The notes beneath the pieces were generated by a model. That model was not told where the DNA came from. It did not search any database and saw only the letters and a program-made list of their open reading frames with translations. A DNA stretch of 36,554 bases from DATIXJ01 sp035518715 (GTDB taxonomy: Bacteria > Bacteroidota > Ignavibacteria > UBA10030 > SZUA-254): positions 1-36,554 of the forward strand of contig DATIXJ010000047.1 in the NCBI GenBank assembly GCA_035518715.1, written 5' to 3'. Below, in pieces: positions 16,459 through 22,900 of the stretch (position 1 is its first letter; every line of letters starts with the position of its first letter). A program made the position numbers and the translations under genes.

Positions 16459-17862
16459 ATGTCGCCTCATCCTTACGCCTTTGCCCCATTTCTGCTTCTC
16501 CTGCTGTCTATCGCGGTCATTCCCCATTTTCACAAGAAATGGTGGGAATCGCACTACCCTCTTCTGGCACTCGGATTCGCCTCTCTGACGGCGATATACT
16601 ATCTCGTGGCTTTCCATGATCTGACTCCCGTTTACGGTGTCGGTAAGGAATACGTCAGCTTCATGATTCTCATCGGCTCGCTGTTTATTGTTGCAGGAGG
16701 CATTCAAATACGAATCAACCGGCGTTCAACACCGATTGCAAACGTAGCATTCTTGCTTCTTGGCGCTGTACTCTCTAATCTCTTCGGAACGACGGGAGCA
16801 GCGATGATTCTTATCAGGCCATTTCTGGACTTCAACAGCAATCGTCTAAGAGCATATCATGTCGTGTTCTTCATTTTCATTGTATGTAATATCGGCGGCG
16901 CATTGACGCCCGTGGGCGATCCGCCGTTGCTCCTCGGGTATCTTCACGGTATCCCATTCATCTGGGTCGTTCAAAATCTCTGGCCCATCTGGGTGATTGC
17001 GACCGGGCTCATGTTACTCACATTCTACGTCATTGATTCGAAGAATGTTCATCATAACAAAACCGACCAACGAGCAAGCGAGGAAATTCTCCACAAACCC
17101 CTGATCTCCGTCAAGGGACTGTATAATCTGGTATTTCTCGGACTGATCCTCATATCAGTATTCATCAGCAATCCGCCGTTCGTGCGAGAATTCCTGATGC
17201 TTCTCGCCGCAGCTGCCTCATATTTTACCACCAGCACGAGCGTTCATCAGGAAAACGGTTTCGAGTTCGGTCCCATACGCGAAGTGGCAATTCTTTTTCT
17301 CGGGATCTTTGTGACGATGGTGCCGGCCTTGCAATGGCTTGAGCCGAATGCATCCGTTCTGGGGCTTTCCACTCCCGGGCAATATTACTGGGGAAGCGGC
17401 GTTCTTTCGAGTATTCTCGACAGCGCCCCGACATATCTGAACTTTCTCACCGCTTCGATGGGCACATTCGTGGACCCGAAAATAGTCCACCAGGTGATGC
17501 AGATGGTTCAATCGCATGGAACTCGTCTCGTTGAAGGACATTCGGAGGAAGCGGGGCGTACATTTGCAGTGCTGGCTTCCGCTCATCCGCATCTCATTGC
17601 TCAGGGGAGTGCGTCGTACCAGGAGATCTCGATAGCGTATATGCTTGCGACCCGCGAAGTATTTCTGAGAGGAATTTCGGCGGGCTCGGTGATTTTTGGT
17701 GCAGTAACGTACATCGGGAATGGGCCCAACTGGATTGTGAAAACGATGGCGGAGCGCTCGGGGGTTTCGATGCCGGGATTCTTCGACTATATCATACGAT
17801 ATGCGCTTCCGATTCTTCTTCCGCTGTTTCTGCTGATCTGGCTTCTCTTCTTCCGGATATAA
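16459..17862 (+). CDS. Sodium:proton antiporter, NhaD/ArsB (ion transporter) superfamily
   Basis: The 467-residue membrane protein has about 11-12 hydrophobic segments. The pair of discontinuous-helix motifs of this superfamily is visible: NLFGTTGAAMILIRPFL with CNIGGALTPVGDPPLLLGYL in the first half, and VLSSILDSAPTYLNFLTASM with GSVIFGAVTYIGNGPNWIVK in the second half. Such proteins exchange Na+ for H+ across the inner membrane. The open frame begins at the ATG at 16459, which has no ribosome site; the natural start probably lay at 16369, before the in-frame TAA. Placement directly after nuoM suggests a sodium/proton bioenergetic link, which is inference. A hairpin terminator follows. Confidence 0.85.
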   Translation: MSPHPYAFAPFLLLLLSIAVIPHFHKKWWESHYPLLALGFASLTAIYYLVAFHDLTPVYGVGKEYVSFMILIGSLFIVAGGIQIRINRRSTPIANVAFLLLGAVLSNLFGTTGAAMILIRPFLDFNSNRLRAYHVVFFIFIVCNIGGALTPVGDPPLLLGYLHGIPFIWVVQNLWPIWVIATGLMLLTFYVIDSKNVHHNKTDQRASEEILHKPLISVKGLYNLVFLGLILISVFISNPPFVREFLMLLAAAASYFTTSTSVHQENGFEFGPIREVAILFLGIFVTMVPALQWLEPNASVLGLSTPGQYYWGSGVLSSILDSAPTYLNFLTASMGTFVDPKIVHQVMQMVQSHGTRLVEGHSEEAGRTFAVLASAHPHLIAQGSASYQEISIAYMLATREVFLRGISAGSVIFGAVTYIGNGPNWIVKTMAERSGVSMPGFFDYIIRYALPILLPLFLLIWLLFFRI

Positions 17863-17865
17863 AAG

Positions 17866-17899
17866 TCCCCCGCACACCTGCTCAAGGAAATGCGGGGGA
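17866..17899. terminator. Bidirectional hairpin between antiporter and pepF
   Basis: TCCCCCGCA (17866-17874) pairs with TGCGGGGGA (17891-17899), a 9-bp perfect GC-rich stem with a 16-base loop. It sits in the 49-bp gap between the two convergent stop codons. A long U tract is lacking on both sides. Confidence 0.6.
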
Positions 17900-17911
17900 T
17901 CTGGAAAATTG

Positions 17912-19795
17912 CTATTTCTTCAACTTGGTCAGGATCTCTTCCATTTCATCCATAACACGATTCATCTTCTTCATCGTAAGATCGAATGGCGCTGAAGTGG
18001 TCATATCCACTCCCGCATTCTTCAAGAGCTCGATCGGATAATCGGAGCTTCCCGAAGAAATGAACTTAAGGTAGCGGTCGCGTGCAGCTTCGTCCCCGGA
18101 AAGAACTTTCTCGGAGAGCGCAGCCGATGCGGTGAACGACGTCGCATACTGGAAGACGTAGAAATCATAATAGAAGTGCGGGATATACGCCCATTCCGAC
18201 TTCACATTATCATCCACGATGCATATACCTTTATCGCTCCCATAGTATTTCTTGGTGATATCGTAATACACTTCATCCAGCTTGTCGCCCGTCAGCGATT
18301 CTCCCTTCTCTGCAAGTTCATGGATCTTCAGTTCGAATTCCGCAAACTGTGTCTGACGGAACACGGTTCCCTTAATTCCTTCCAGATAATTCCCGAGAAG
18401 CGAGAGCCGAACTTTATCGTCCTTGATCTGTTTCAGCATGTAATCGATGAGAAGCGCCTCGTTGAATGTTGATGCAACTTCCGCGACGAACGTTGCGTAC
18501 TGGGAATTCACGTACGGCTGGTTCTTGTTCGAATAATAGCTGTGCATCGTATGTCCCATCTCGTGCGCCAGCGTACTCACATCATCATACTTGCCGTTGT
18601 AGTTGAGGAGCATGTAGGGATGAACATCATACGCTCCGCCGTTCGAATACGCACCGGCTCGTTTCCCGGTCGTGGGGTAATAGTCGACCCAGCGCTCGCT
18701 GAGGGCTTTTTTGACGACAGAAACATAATCGTTGCCGAGCGGTTTTAATGCTGCCAGTACATGCTTTTCGGCTTCGTCAATCGTGTATTTCAAATCGACT
18801 CCTGCTACCAGCGGGGCGTAAAGGTCATAATAGTGGAGTGTGTCGAGTCCGAGTATGCGCTTTCGTAAATTCAGATACCGATAAAAAGTGGGGAGATTCC
18901 TGTTGACGTTGTCAACGAGGCTCTGGTACACCTGGACCGGGATGTTCGGACCGTCAAGCGCCGTCTCGACACTCGACTTGTAGTCGCGTGCCTGCATATA
19001 AAACATGTCCTTCTTGACTTCAGCATACAGCTGAGTGCCGAACGTGCGTCGATAGTCATCCAGACGGTTGAAGAAGACCTCGAAAGCCTTTTTCCGATCT
19101 TCGCGGTTTGTGCTCGGCCGGAGAAGACTAAATGTTGGCTTGTCGAGTTTCATCGTTTTCCCATCGCTCAAGGTGATATCGGCGTAAGGGAAATCAGCAT
19201 CTGAAAAAACTCCGAAGATATTGCCCGGTCCGTCTGCCATGAGTCCCGCGTCCGCAATAATCTTTTCTTCTCCTTCGGAGCGGGTGTGTGCCTTCCTCCG
19301 CACGATATCATCCAAATAATGCTTGTAAATCCCGAGCTTTGGTTCTGATTGGACGAACCCGTCGATCGTGGTTCTGTCGATCTTCAGGATTTCGGGCTCG
19401 ATATACGATGCCTTCGCAGCAAATGTTGAGCCGATCTGCGTCATCTCCTGCTGCATGGCAAGATACTTTGAATCACGTGTGTCCTGATCCGAGCTCATAC
19501 TTGCATAGACCGCCAGCCGTGAATAGTCCTTTGCAAGATCGTTCACGAGTTCGAGACATCCGAGGAGGCTTTGCGAGGATGACGAAAGCGTTCCCTTGTA
19601 CTTCTCGATTGAGGGGAGATCGGCAAGAAATTTTTCCTTTGCCTGTTTCCAGGCATCGTCGGTTGGATAGATTTCCGCAAGATTCCATTTGTATCGATCC
19701 GGTACCTTGCTCCTGTCTCGTTCCTGGCTAAACATCAGCTGTCCTCCAAACACGAGGACAACCAGGCAGAGCAGGAGCCATTTCTGTGGATGCAT
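17912..19795 (-). CDS. pepF: Secreted oligoendopeptidase F (M3 zinc metallopeptidase)
   Basis: The 627-residue product shows the M3 peptidase core: the zinc-binding LAHEMGHTMHS motif (HExxH form HEMGH) near residue 386, with the later Glu of ASTFNEALL as third ligand. The N-terminal helical lobe begins at WNLAEIYPTDDAWKQAK. Typical PepF is cytoplasmic, but here a signal peptide is present (KWLLLCLVVLVFGGQLMFSQ), so it should act in the periplasm or outside. The ATG at 19795 has AAAGG 7 bases upstream; 19810 is an alternative. A promoter lies upstream, and the transposon is inserted just beyond it. Confidence 0.92.
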   Translation of the reverse strand: MHPQKWLLLCLVVLVFGGQLMFSQERDRSKVPDRYKWNLAEIYPTDDAWKQAKEKFLADLPSIEKYKGTLSSSSQSLLGCLELVNDLAKDYSRLAVYASMSSDQDTRDSKYLAMQQEMTQIGSTFAAKASYIEPEILKIDRTTIDGFVQSEPKLGIYKHYLDDIVRRKAHTRSEGEEKIIADAGLMADGPGNIFGVFSDADFPYADITLSDGKTMKLDKPTFSLLRPSTNREDRKKAFEVFFNRLDDYRRTFGTQLYAEVKKDMFYMQARDYKSSVETALDGPNIPVQVYQSLVDNVNRNLPTFYRYLNLRKRILGLDTLHYYDLYAPLVAGVDLKYTIDEAEKHVLAALKPLGNDYVSVVKKALSERWVDYYPTTGKRAGAYSNGGAYDVHPYMLLNYNGKYDDVSTLAHEMGHTMHSYYSNKNQPYVNSQYATFVAEVASTFNEALLIDYMLKQIKDDKVRLSLLGNYLEGIKGTVFRQTQFAEFELKIHELAEKGESLTGDKLDEVYYDITKKYYGSDKGICIVDDNVKSEWAYIPHFYYDFYVFQYATSFTASAALSEKVLSGDEAARDRYLKFISSGSSDYPIELLKNAGVDMTTSAPFDLTMKKMNRVMDEMEEILTKLKK

Positions 19796-19886
19796 GATAG
19801 TGCCTTTCATTGGTTAAAGGGGGAAAGGGGGATTTCATCGAGCTTTTTCACGTGATGGTAAAAGGATATACTGAATTGTGGCTCTA

Positions 19887-19915
19887 AAGTTACGAAAAAA
19901 TATGACACTTGACAA
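19887..19915 (-). promoter_or_regulatory. Probable pepF promoter
   Basis: On the minus strand TTGTCA (19915-19910) and TAACTT (19892-19887) are 17 bp apart. The left end of the transposon is 28 bp further upstream, so the insertion spared this promoter. Confidence 0.45.
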
Positions 19916-19934
19916 TTATTTTTCGGGATGCAGG

Positions 19935-19942
19935 GACCTCCG
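19935..19942. repeat. Target-site duplication, left copy (GACCTCCG)
   Basis: GACCTCCG directly abuts the left terminal repeat and is repeated exactly at 23797-23804 against the right one. Eight to nine bases is the usual duplication of the IS1 family. Confidence 0.85.
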
Positions 19943-19979
19943 GGTGGAGTCCTAAAATGAAGCTGAGTGTCCTAATTTC
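19943..19979 (+). repeat. Left terminal inverted repeat of the transposon
   Basis: 37 bp, starting GGTGGAGTCCTAA and containing AGTGTCCTAATTTC at its inner end. It matches the reverse complement of the right end at 25 of 37 positions. The stop codon of the first gene (19980-19978) overlaps its inner boundary. Confidence 0.88.
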
Positions 19980-20751
19980 AATAATTTATTTTGACTGTCT
20001 TTGTTGTTGTTCTCTCTTTCCGAATACCCTTGCTATCAATAACGACCGTTGTAATGGGTTCGCTAATATCGTCGGGGAAAGTCAAGCACATTATTTGAAT
20101 AAATCTGATAGCACCATCCTCGTCTCCATCTTTCCAGAGAGATGGGTTATTCAAAATGTTGGAACTATTTTCGCCAGCACTGACCCCCAAGATAAATGGT
20201 TTAGCACTTTCTTGAGTCCATTTTTCTTTAACAAAATCACAGAATATTCTCGGAATAGCGGAATCGCCCTCTATGGTGAATACTACTCCCATAATAGAAG
20301 TAATTCCTTGCTCGTGTGCAAAGAAAACGCCGTCCACAATATAATGAGATTGAAGAGAGTCGTAAACATCCGGTCTATAGCGTCTGATGTATCTGATTTG
20401 AGTGGTCATTTCTTTGCAGGAAATTCTAATGAATTCGTTTGTCGCTTCTTTAACGCTCGCAAATTTCTTACAGGCGATTTTTGCATACCGATAGACATTA
20501 TATACCCCATTGCTACTGTCATACAATCCAGAAAAACAAAAGAAAATATTGCCCTCTCTCTGAATCTTATCTATCGTAAAGGTTTTTGTAGTTCCAGTAT
20601 TGTTTACTTTCCCATCAGCAGAGACGACAATTTTGTGTTTCGATGCCTTAACAACAATACAAGTTCCATGATGATAGGTTTGTCCAGGGGCGATAGCGAT
20701 GAAACTAAACAGCGCGATTCCCAAAACGAGACTTGGATTAGAGTTAGACAT
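19978..20751 (-). CDS. Secreted proteasome-like Ntn-hydrolase (passenger gene)
   Basis: The 257-residue product starts with a signal peptide (MSNSNPSLVLGIALFSFIAI, then APGQ). Then follows HHGTCIVVKASKHKIVVSAD. Taking Thr30 as Thr1, an Asp falls at 17 and a Lys at 33 (ADGK and IDK), with Gly at -1 and a FSG near 46. This is the exact spacing of catalytic Thr1, Asp17 and Lys33 in 20S proteasome beta subunits and HslV. The family normally works in the cytoplasm, so an exported member is unusual. Later catalytic positions (Ser129, Asp166) were not matched confidently. The frame is open upstream to 20913, but the signal peptide begins at 20751; no strong ribosome site is visible. The stop overlaps the transposon end. 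Confidence 0.7.
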   Translation of the reverse strand: MSNSNPSLVLGIALFSFIAIAPGQTYHHGTCIVVKASKHKIVVSADGKVNNTGTTKTFTIDKIQREGNIFFCFSGLYDSSNGVYNVYRYAKIACKKFASVKEATNEFIRISCKEMTTQIRYIRRYRPDVYDSLQSHYIVDGVFFAHEQGITSIMGVVFTIEGDSAIPRIFCDFVKEKWTQESAKPFILGVSAGENSSNILNNPSLWKDGDEDGAIRFIQIMCLTFPDDISEPITTVVIDSKGIRKERTTTKTVKINY

Positions 20752-20916
20752 ACGGATGTTACCATGTTTGATGAGGATGTCCGGGGTGTATTTTATAATG
20801 ATGTTAGTCTTGATATTGATATAAGTAACGACAAGAAAATTTGGTATCACATGCTTGGGTTCCTTTGTATGGACCATCTTCCCCGCATTGAGTGGAAAAT
20901 CTTGAATGGTCATTAA

Positions 20917-21759
20917 TCATGCAGCCTCAGACCGCACATCATTGTAGGTCAAGAAATCATACCACGACCAAAGACGGGAAGTTATTTTTGCTTCCATCGC
21001 GGGAGTGACTCTAAGCGACTCATGAATACGCATGAAGTTATAGTGGAAAAAGTGCAGAGCAAGAGCGTGTCTAAGATTGTCGAACTTCTTAGAGAACCCG
21101 TTGGTAAGCCGCGTGAATCTACGCATATTCATTCGCATAGTCAAATTCTGTCTTTCGACGAGGGAAGTCGAAATATGTCTTGGAGTGGGTTCTCCAATGA
21201 TCGGTTTTTTATGTACGCCGGTACAGTGACCGGGGGAATAGCGAATCTCTGCCTTATTGCCTTTTGCGGTCTGATAGGTCTTGTGTACCATCCCATAATC
21301 AATATCGCTACCGAAAACAAAGTCAACCGCTTCGGTGTAAGCGGCCAGAGCATCGGTAGAGAGTTGGAATCGAGTGCGTATGCGGTTCTTTAGATCATAC
21401 ATGAAGGACGTAGCGAATTGGAGCGTTCTCTTTCCTACAAGGAACGAGGGAATGAGTTTAGTGTCTGCGTCCAATGCCACGAAGATATATTGGTCGCCCA
21501 CAAGGTCGGAATCGTCTTTAGTGACGAGTTTTTGTTTTTTAGCTACATACGTCCAAATTTCATCGACTTGGAGGCGTTTAACCTCAAGGTTCTGCATTTG
21601 GGTATCCATGATTTCGGAGGCGATTTCTCCCGCCTCTTTGAGCAAGCGAAGAATGGTATCGCGGTGGACACCCGTAACCCGCTCAATGGAGCGGATGGAA
21701 TTCCCTTCGACTAATTGGGAGAGAATTAGGGCTTGGGTTTCAATCGGTAAGCGGTTCAT
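20917..21759 (-). CDS. IS1-family DDE transposase, single uninterrupted frame
   Basis: The 280-residue protein starts with a helix-turn-helix (LVEGNSIRSIERVTGVHRDTI, about residues 17-37), as in IS1 InsA. A DDE_Tnp_IS1 catalytic region follows: Asp66 in LQVDEIWTYV, Asp136 in STDALAAY, and Glu202 in STSLVERQNLTMRMNM. The family RRFTRLTNGFSKK and HFFHYNFMRIHESL segments are present. Unlike IS1 itself, no programmed frameshift is needed. AAGGAG precedes the ATG, and both lie inside an inverted-repeat hairpin. All key residues are present, so it should be active. It would cut and join the GGTG-type ends at 19943 and 23796. Confidence 0.9.
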   Translation of the reverse strand: MNRLPIETQALILSQLVEGNSIRSIERVTGVHRDTILRLLKEAGEIASEIMDTQMQNLEVKRLQVDEIWTYVAKKQKLVTKDDSDLVGDQYIFVALDADTKLIPSFLVGKRTLQFATSFMYDLKNRIRTRFQLSTDALAAYTEAVDFVFGSDIDYGMVHKTYQTAKGNKAEIRYSPGHCTGVHKKPIIGEPTPRHISTSLVERQNLTMRMNMRRFTRLTNGFSKKFDNLRHALALHFFHYNFMRIHESLRVTPAMEAKITSRLWSWYDFLTYNDVRSEAA

Positions 21760-21805
21760 AGCGAAGCTCCTTATATATGGGGTTGATTTTTTCCCCGCTA
21801 TGAAC
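21754..21805 (-). promoter_or_regulatory. Hairpin enclosing the transposase ribosome site and start codon
   Basis: GTTCATAGCG (21754-21763) is perfectly repeated in inverted form as CGCTATGAAC (21796-21805). In the minus-strand RNA the 3' arm contains the transposase ATG (21759-21757), the loop contains AAGGAG, and an inner GGGG/CCCC pair forms a second stem. Readthrough RNA would hide the start; RNA starting inside the repeat would not. Confidence 0.55.
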
Positions 21806-21894
21806 TATCTTGAAGTGTGGTTGCAAGCTCGTTCACGCGGGCTTCAATTAACGGGGCTTGGAGGTGCTACAACACCGACAAGCTCTTTTGTTTC

Positions 21895-22019
21895 TATAAT
21901 CGAAAACAGGCAGACGCTACTAAGTGCTGAGTCCTCGTCCAGCAAGACTTTACTCTCAGCATTTCGAGTGTTGCGCACTCGTAGCTTAGAAGTCGCTCAA
22001 CTCTTCGCGTCTGTCTGTT
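21895..22019 (+). ncRNA. Candidate branched structured RNA with TATAAT box
   Basis: The 264 bp between the transposase and the HARE-HTH gene contains nested inverted repeats. Stem P1 pairs 21905-21917 with 22007-22019 (13 bp). P2 pairs 21920-21925 with 21984-21989. P3 pairs TGCTGAG 21925-21931 with CTCAGCA 21955-21961. P4 pairs CGAGTG 21965-21970 with CACTCG 21976-21981 around TTGCG. P2 and P3 share one base and would trade it. The single non-Watson-Crick pair in P1 and the last pair in P2 are G-U on the plus strand but A-C on the minus strand. TATAAT at 21895-21900 sits 4 bases before P1, right for a plus-strand start. No clear -35 or U-tract terminator is seen. No known family was recognised. 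Confidence 0.45.
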
Positions 22020-22023
22020 CATT

Positions 22024-22449
22024 TTATGAGTTCCTCAAGAAAACCCTTCCATTTTCGAGAACTTCAAAGCGTTTCCTCGCGTCTCGTTTTATTGCATTGT
22101 GCAGACTTCCCCGTGGGTTAGTTTCTCCTAATGAAACCCCGTGGTTTAATAACTCTATGAGTAGTTGTGAACGAGTTAACGGCCCGCGAGCACGCAATAC
22201 GAGTTCAATCGCATCACCGATAGTCATGCCGGATTGGAATTGGTCATGCTCCCCCATAAGAACTCGCTTTTCTGGATATTCTGACCCCGTGAGAATGTTG
22301 TACGCATTCTTGAGCGTTTCCATTTTTGCAATAATTTCGTTTTGCCTATGGAGCAAATCTGGAATTTTCTTTTCAACATCCTTGAGTTCACTTGATAGCT
22401 CCTCAAGTTTTCTCGTTACAGCGGCAATTTCTTCGTGGTTTCTTATCAT
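22024..22449 (-). CDS. Coiled-coil plus HARE-HTH-like winged-helix protein (passenger gene)
   Basis: The 141-residue product has an N-terminal coiled coil (residues 5-50, IAAVTRKLEELSSELKDVEKK with heptad pattern). A C-terminal domain of about 65 residues (MTIGDAIELVLRARGPLTRSQL, LLNHG, then NAIKRDARKRFEVLENGRVFL) resembles the HARE-HTH fold. That fold is found in ASXL proteins, the RNA polymerase delta subunit and restriction-linked proteins. A DNA-binding or chromatin-style regulator is the best guess. A strong promoter and an AAGAGG site precede it. It is transcribed toward the transposase and may regulate the element. Confidence 0.65.
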   Translation of the reverse strand: MIRNHEEIAAVTRKLEELSSELKDVEKKIPDLLHRQNEIIAKMETLKNAYNILTGSEYPEKRVLMGEHDQFQSGMTIGDAIELVLRARGPLTRSQLLIELLNHGVSLGETNPRGSLHNAIKRDARKRFEVLENGRVFLRNS

Positions 22450-22486
22450 TTTGTGCCTCTTAGTATATCTTAATAGTAGCTTATTG

Positions 22487-22515
22487 TATATACGTATTTA
22501 CTATACGAAAGTCAA
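22487..22515 (-). promoter_or_regulatory. Promoter of the HARE-HTH-like gene
   Basis: On the minus strand TTGACT (22515-22510) and TATATA (22492-22487) are 17 bp apart, 38 bp before the ATG. GTATA/TATAC arms at 22486-22506 overlap the promoter and could be an operator. Confidence 0.6.
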
Positions 22516-22547
22516 GAGATTCTGTAAAAATATTTTTTGTGCGTGGA

Positions 22548-22576
22548 TTGACATTTTGTATTCCGCGCGGTATATT
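22548..22576 (+). promoter_or_regulatory. Strong plus-strand promoter facing the tRNA antisense
   Basis: TTGACA (22548-22553) and TATATT (22571-22576) are 17 bp apart. The first gene downstream on this strand is dinD at 22901; before that the transcript would cover the antisense of the tRNA and a terminator-like hairpin. Confidence 0.55.
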
Positions 22577-22602
22577 GAAAGTGTTCTTGCCATCATAAAA
22601 AA

Positions 22603-22679
22603 TGGTACGCTCGGCGGGATTCGAACCCGCATCGCGGCATTAGACAGACGCCCGCTCTATCCATTTGAGCTACGAGCGC
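22603..22679 (-). tRNA. tRNA with GUC anticodon but Arg-like body; CCA encoded (passenger)
   Basis: A full cloverleaf is readable. The acceptor stem is GCGCTCG/CGAGCGT (first pair G-U), then U8 A9, D-stem GCTC/GAGC with GG at 18-19 and A20. The anticodon stem is GGCGT/ATGCC, the variable loop has 5 bases, the T-arm is GCGGG-TTCGAAT-CCCGC, with A73 and an encoded CCA. The 7-base loop CTGTCTA reads anticodon GUC (Asp codons). However, the acceptor, D-arm with A20 and discriminator A73 look like tRNA-Arg, and tRNA-Asp needs G73. U37 is very unusual. Flanking bases extend the acceptor stem (AAATGGTA with TACCATTT), followed by six T. It lies in the transposon. Confidence 0.75.
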
Positions 22680-22690
22680 TACCATTTCTG

Positions 22691-22739
22691 AAAAGCCGTT
22701 TACTCAATGACTCGCGAGGTCGGAGTGAGCGGCTTTTTT
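22691..22739 (+). terminator. Rho-independent-type hairpin with T tract
   Basis: AAAAGCCG (22691-22698) pairs with CGGCTTTT (22730-22737), supported by inner ACTC/GAGT pairing, and six T end the run. It is efficient-looking on the plus strand, where it lies between the 22548 promoter and dinD; on the minus strand the T tract is only four. Confidence 0.55.
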
Positions 22740-22770
22740 GTTTGATTCGCGGAAATTCGCGAACATTCAA

Positions 22771-22799
22771 AGATAAGCATTTAGACATGCTCATGTCAA
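22771..22799 (-). promoter_or_regulatory. Probable tRNA promoter
   Basis: On the minus strand TTGACA (22799-22794) and TTATCT (22776-22771) are 17 bp apart. The transcript would run through the hairpin and into the tRNA at 22679. Confidence 0.45.
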
Positions 22800-22817
22800 G
22801 TAAAACATGTGAACAGG

Positions 22818-22837
22818 TTATCCACACCTTATCCACA
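22818..22837 (+). promoter_or_regulatory. Pair of perfect DnaA boxes
   Basis: TTATCCACA occurs at 22818-22826 and 22829-22837, two consensus DnaA boxes in the same orientation 11 bp apart, about one helical turn. They sit between the tRNA promoter and dinD, followed by an AT-rich stretch to 22890. Confidence 0.6.
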
Positions 22838-22847
22838 CAAAATCATT

Positions 22848-22873
22848 GAAAACGAGAAAATTTTGAGGTTTTC
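22848..22873 (+). promoter_or_regulatory. 26-bp imperfect palindrome before dinD
   Basis: GAAAAC (22848-22853) and GTTTTC (22868-22873) flank a centred AAAATTTT with three mismatched bases on each side. The symmetric spacing is operator-like; the binding protein is unknown. Confidence 0.35.
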
Positions 22874-22900
22874 TGTTAAAAACAATCTGACGGAGAGAAA

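Larger units (their letters stand above)
22583..22739 (+). ncRNA. Possible antisense-tRNA transcript or dinD leader ending at hairpin
   Basis: A start about 7 bases after the TATATT at 22571-22576 and a stop at the T run 22734-22739 would give an RNA of roughly 155 bases. It would contain the complete complement of the tRNA, which itself can fold into a cloverleaf closed by a 13-bp stem with one bulge. Prediction only. Confidence 0.3.

Noticed and set aside
17218..17877. 219-codon minus-strand frame
   Set aside because: Shadow of the antiporter gene; it crosses the terminator hairpin.
19909..20916. 335-codon plus-strand frame
   Set aside because: It overlaps the opposite-strand hydrolase, which has a signal peptide and catalytic spacing. 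The plus frame has no domain and crosses the transposon boundary.
21374..22849. 491-codon plus-strand frame
   Set aside because: It runs antisense through the transposase, the structured RNA region, the HARE-HTH gene and the tRNA, with no recognisable domain.
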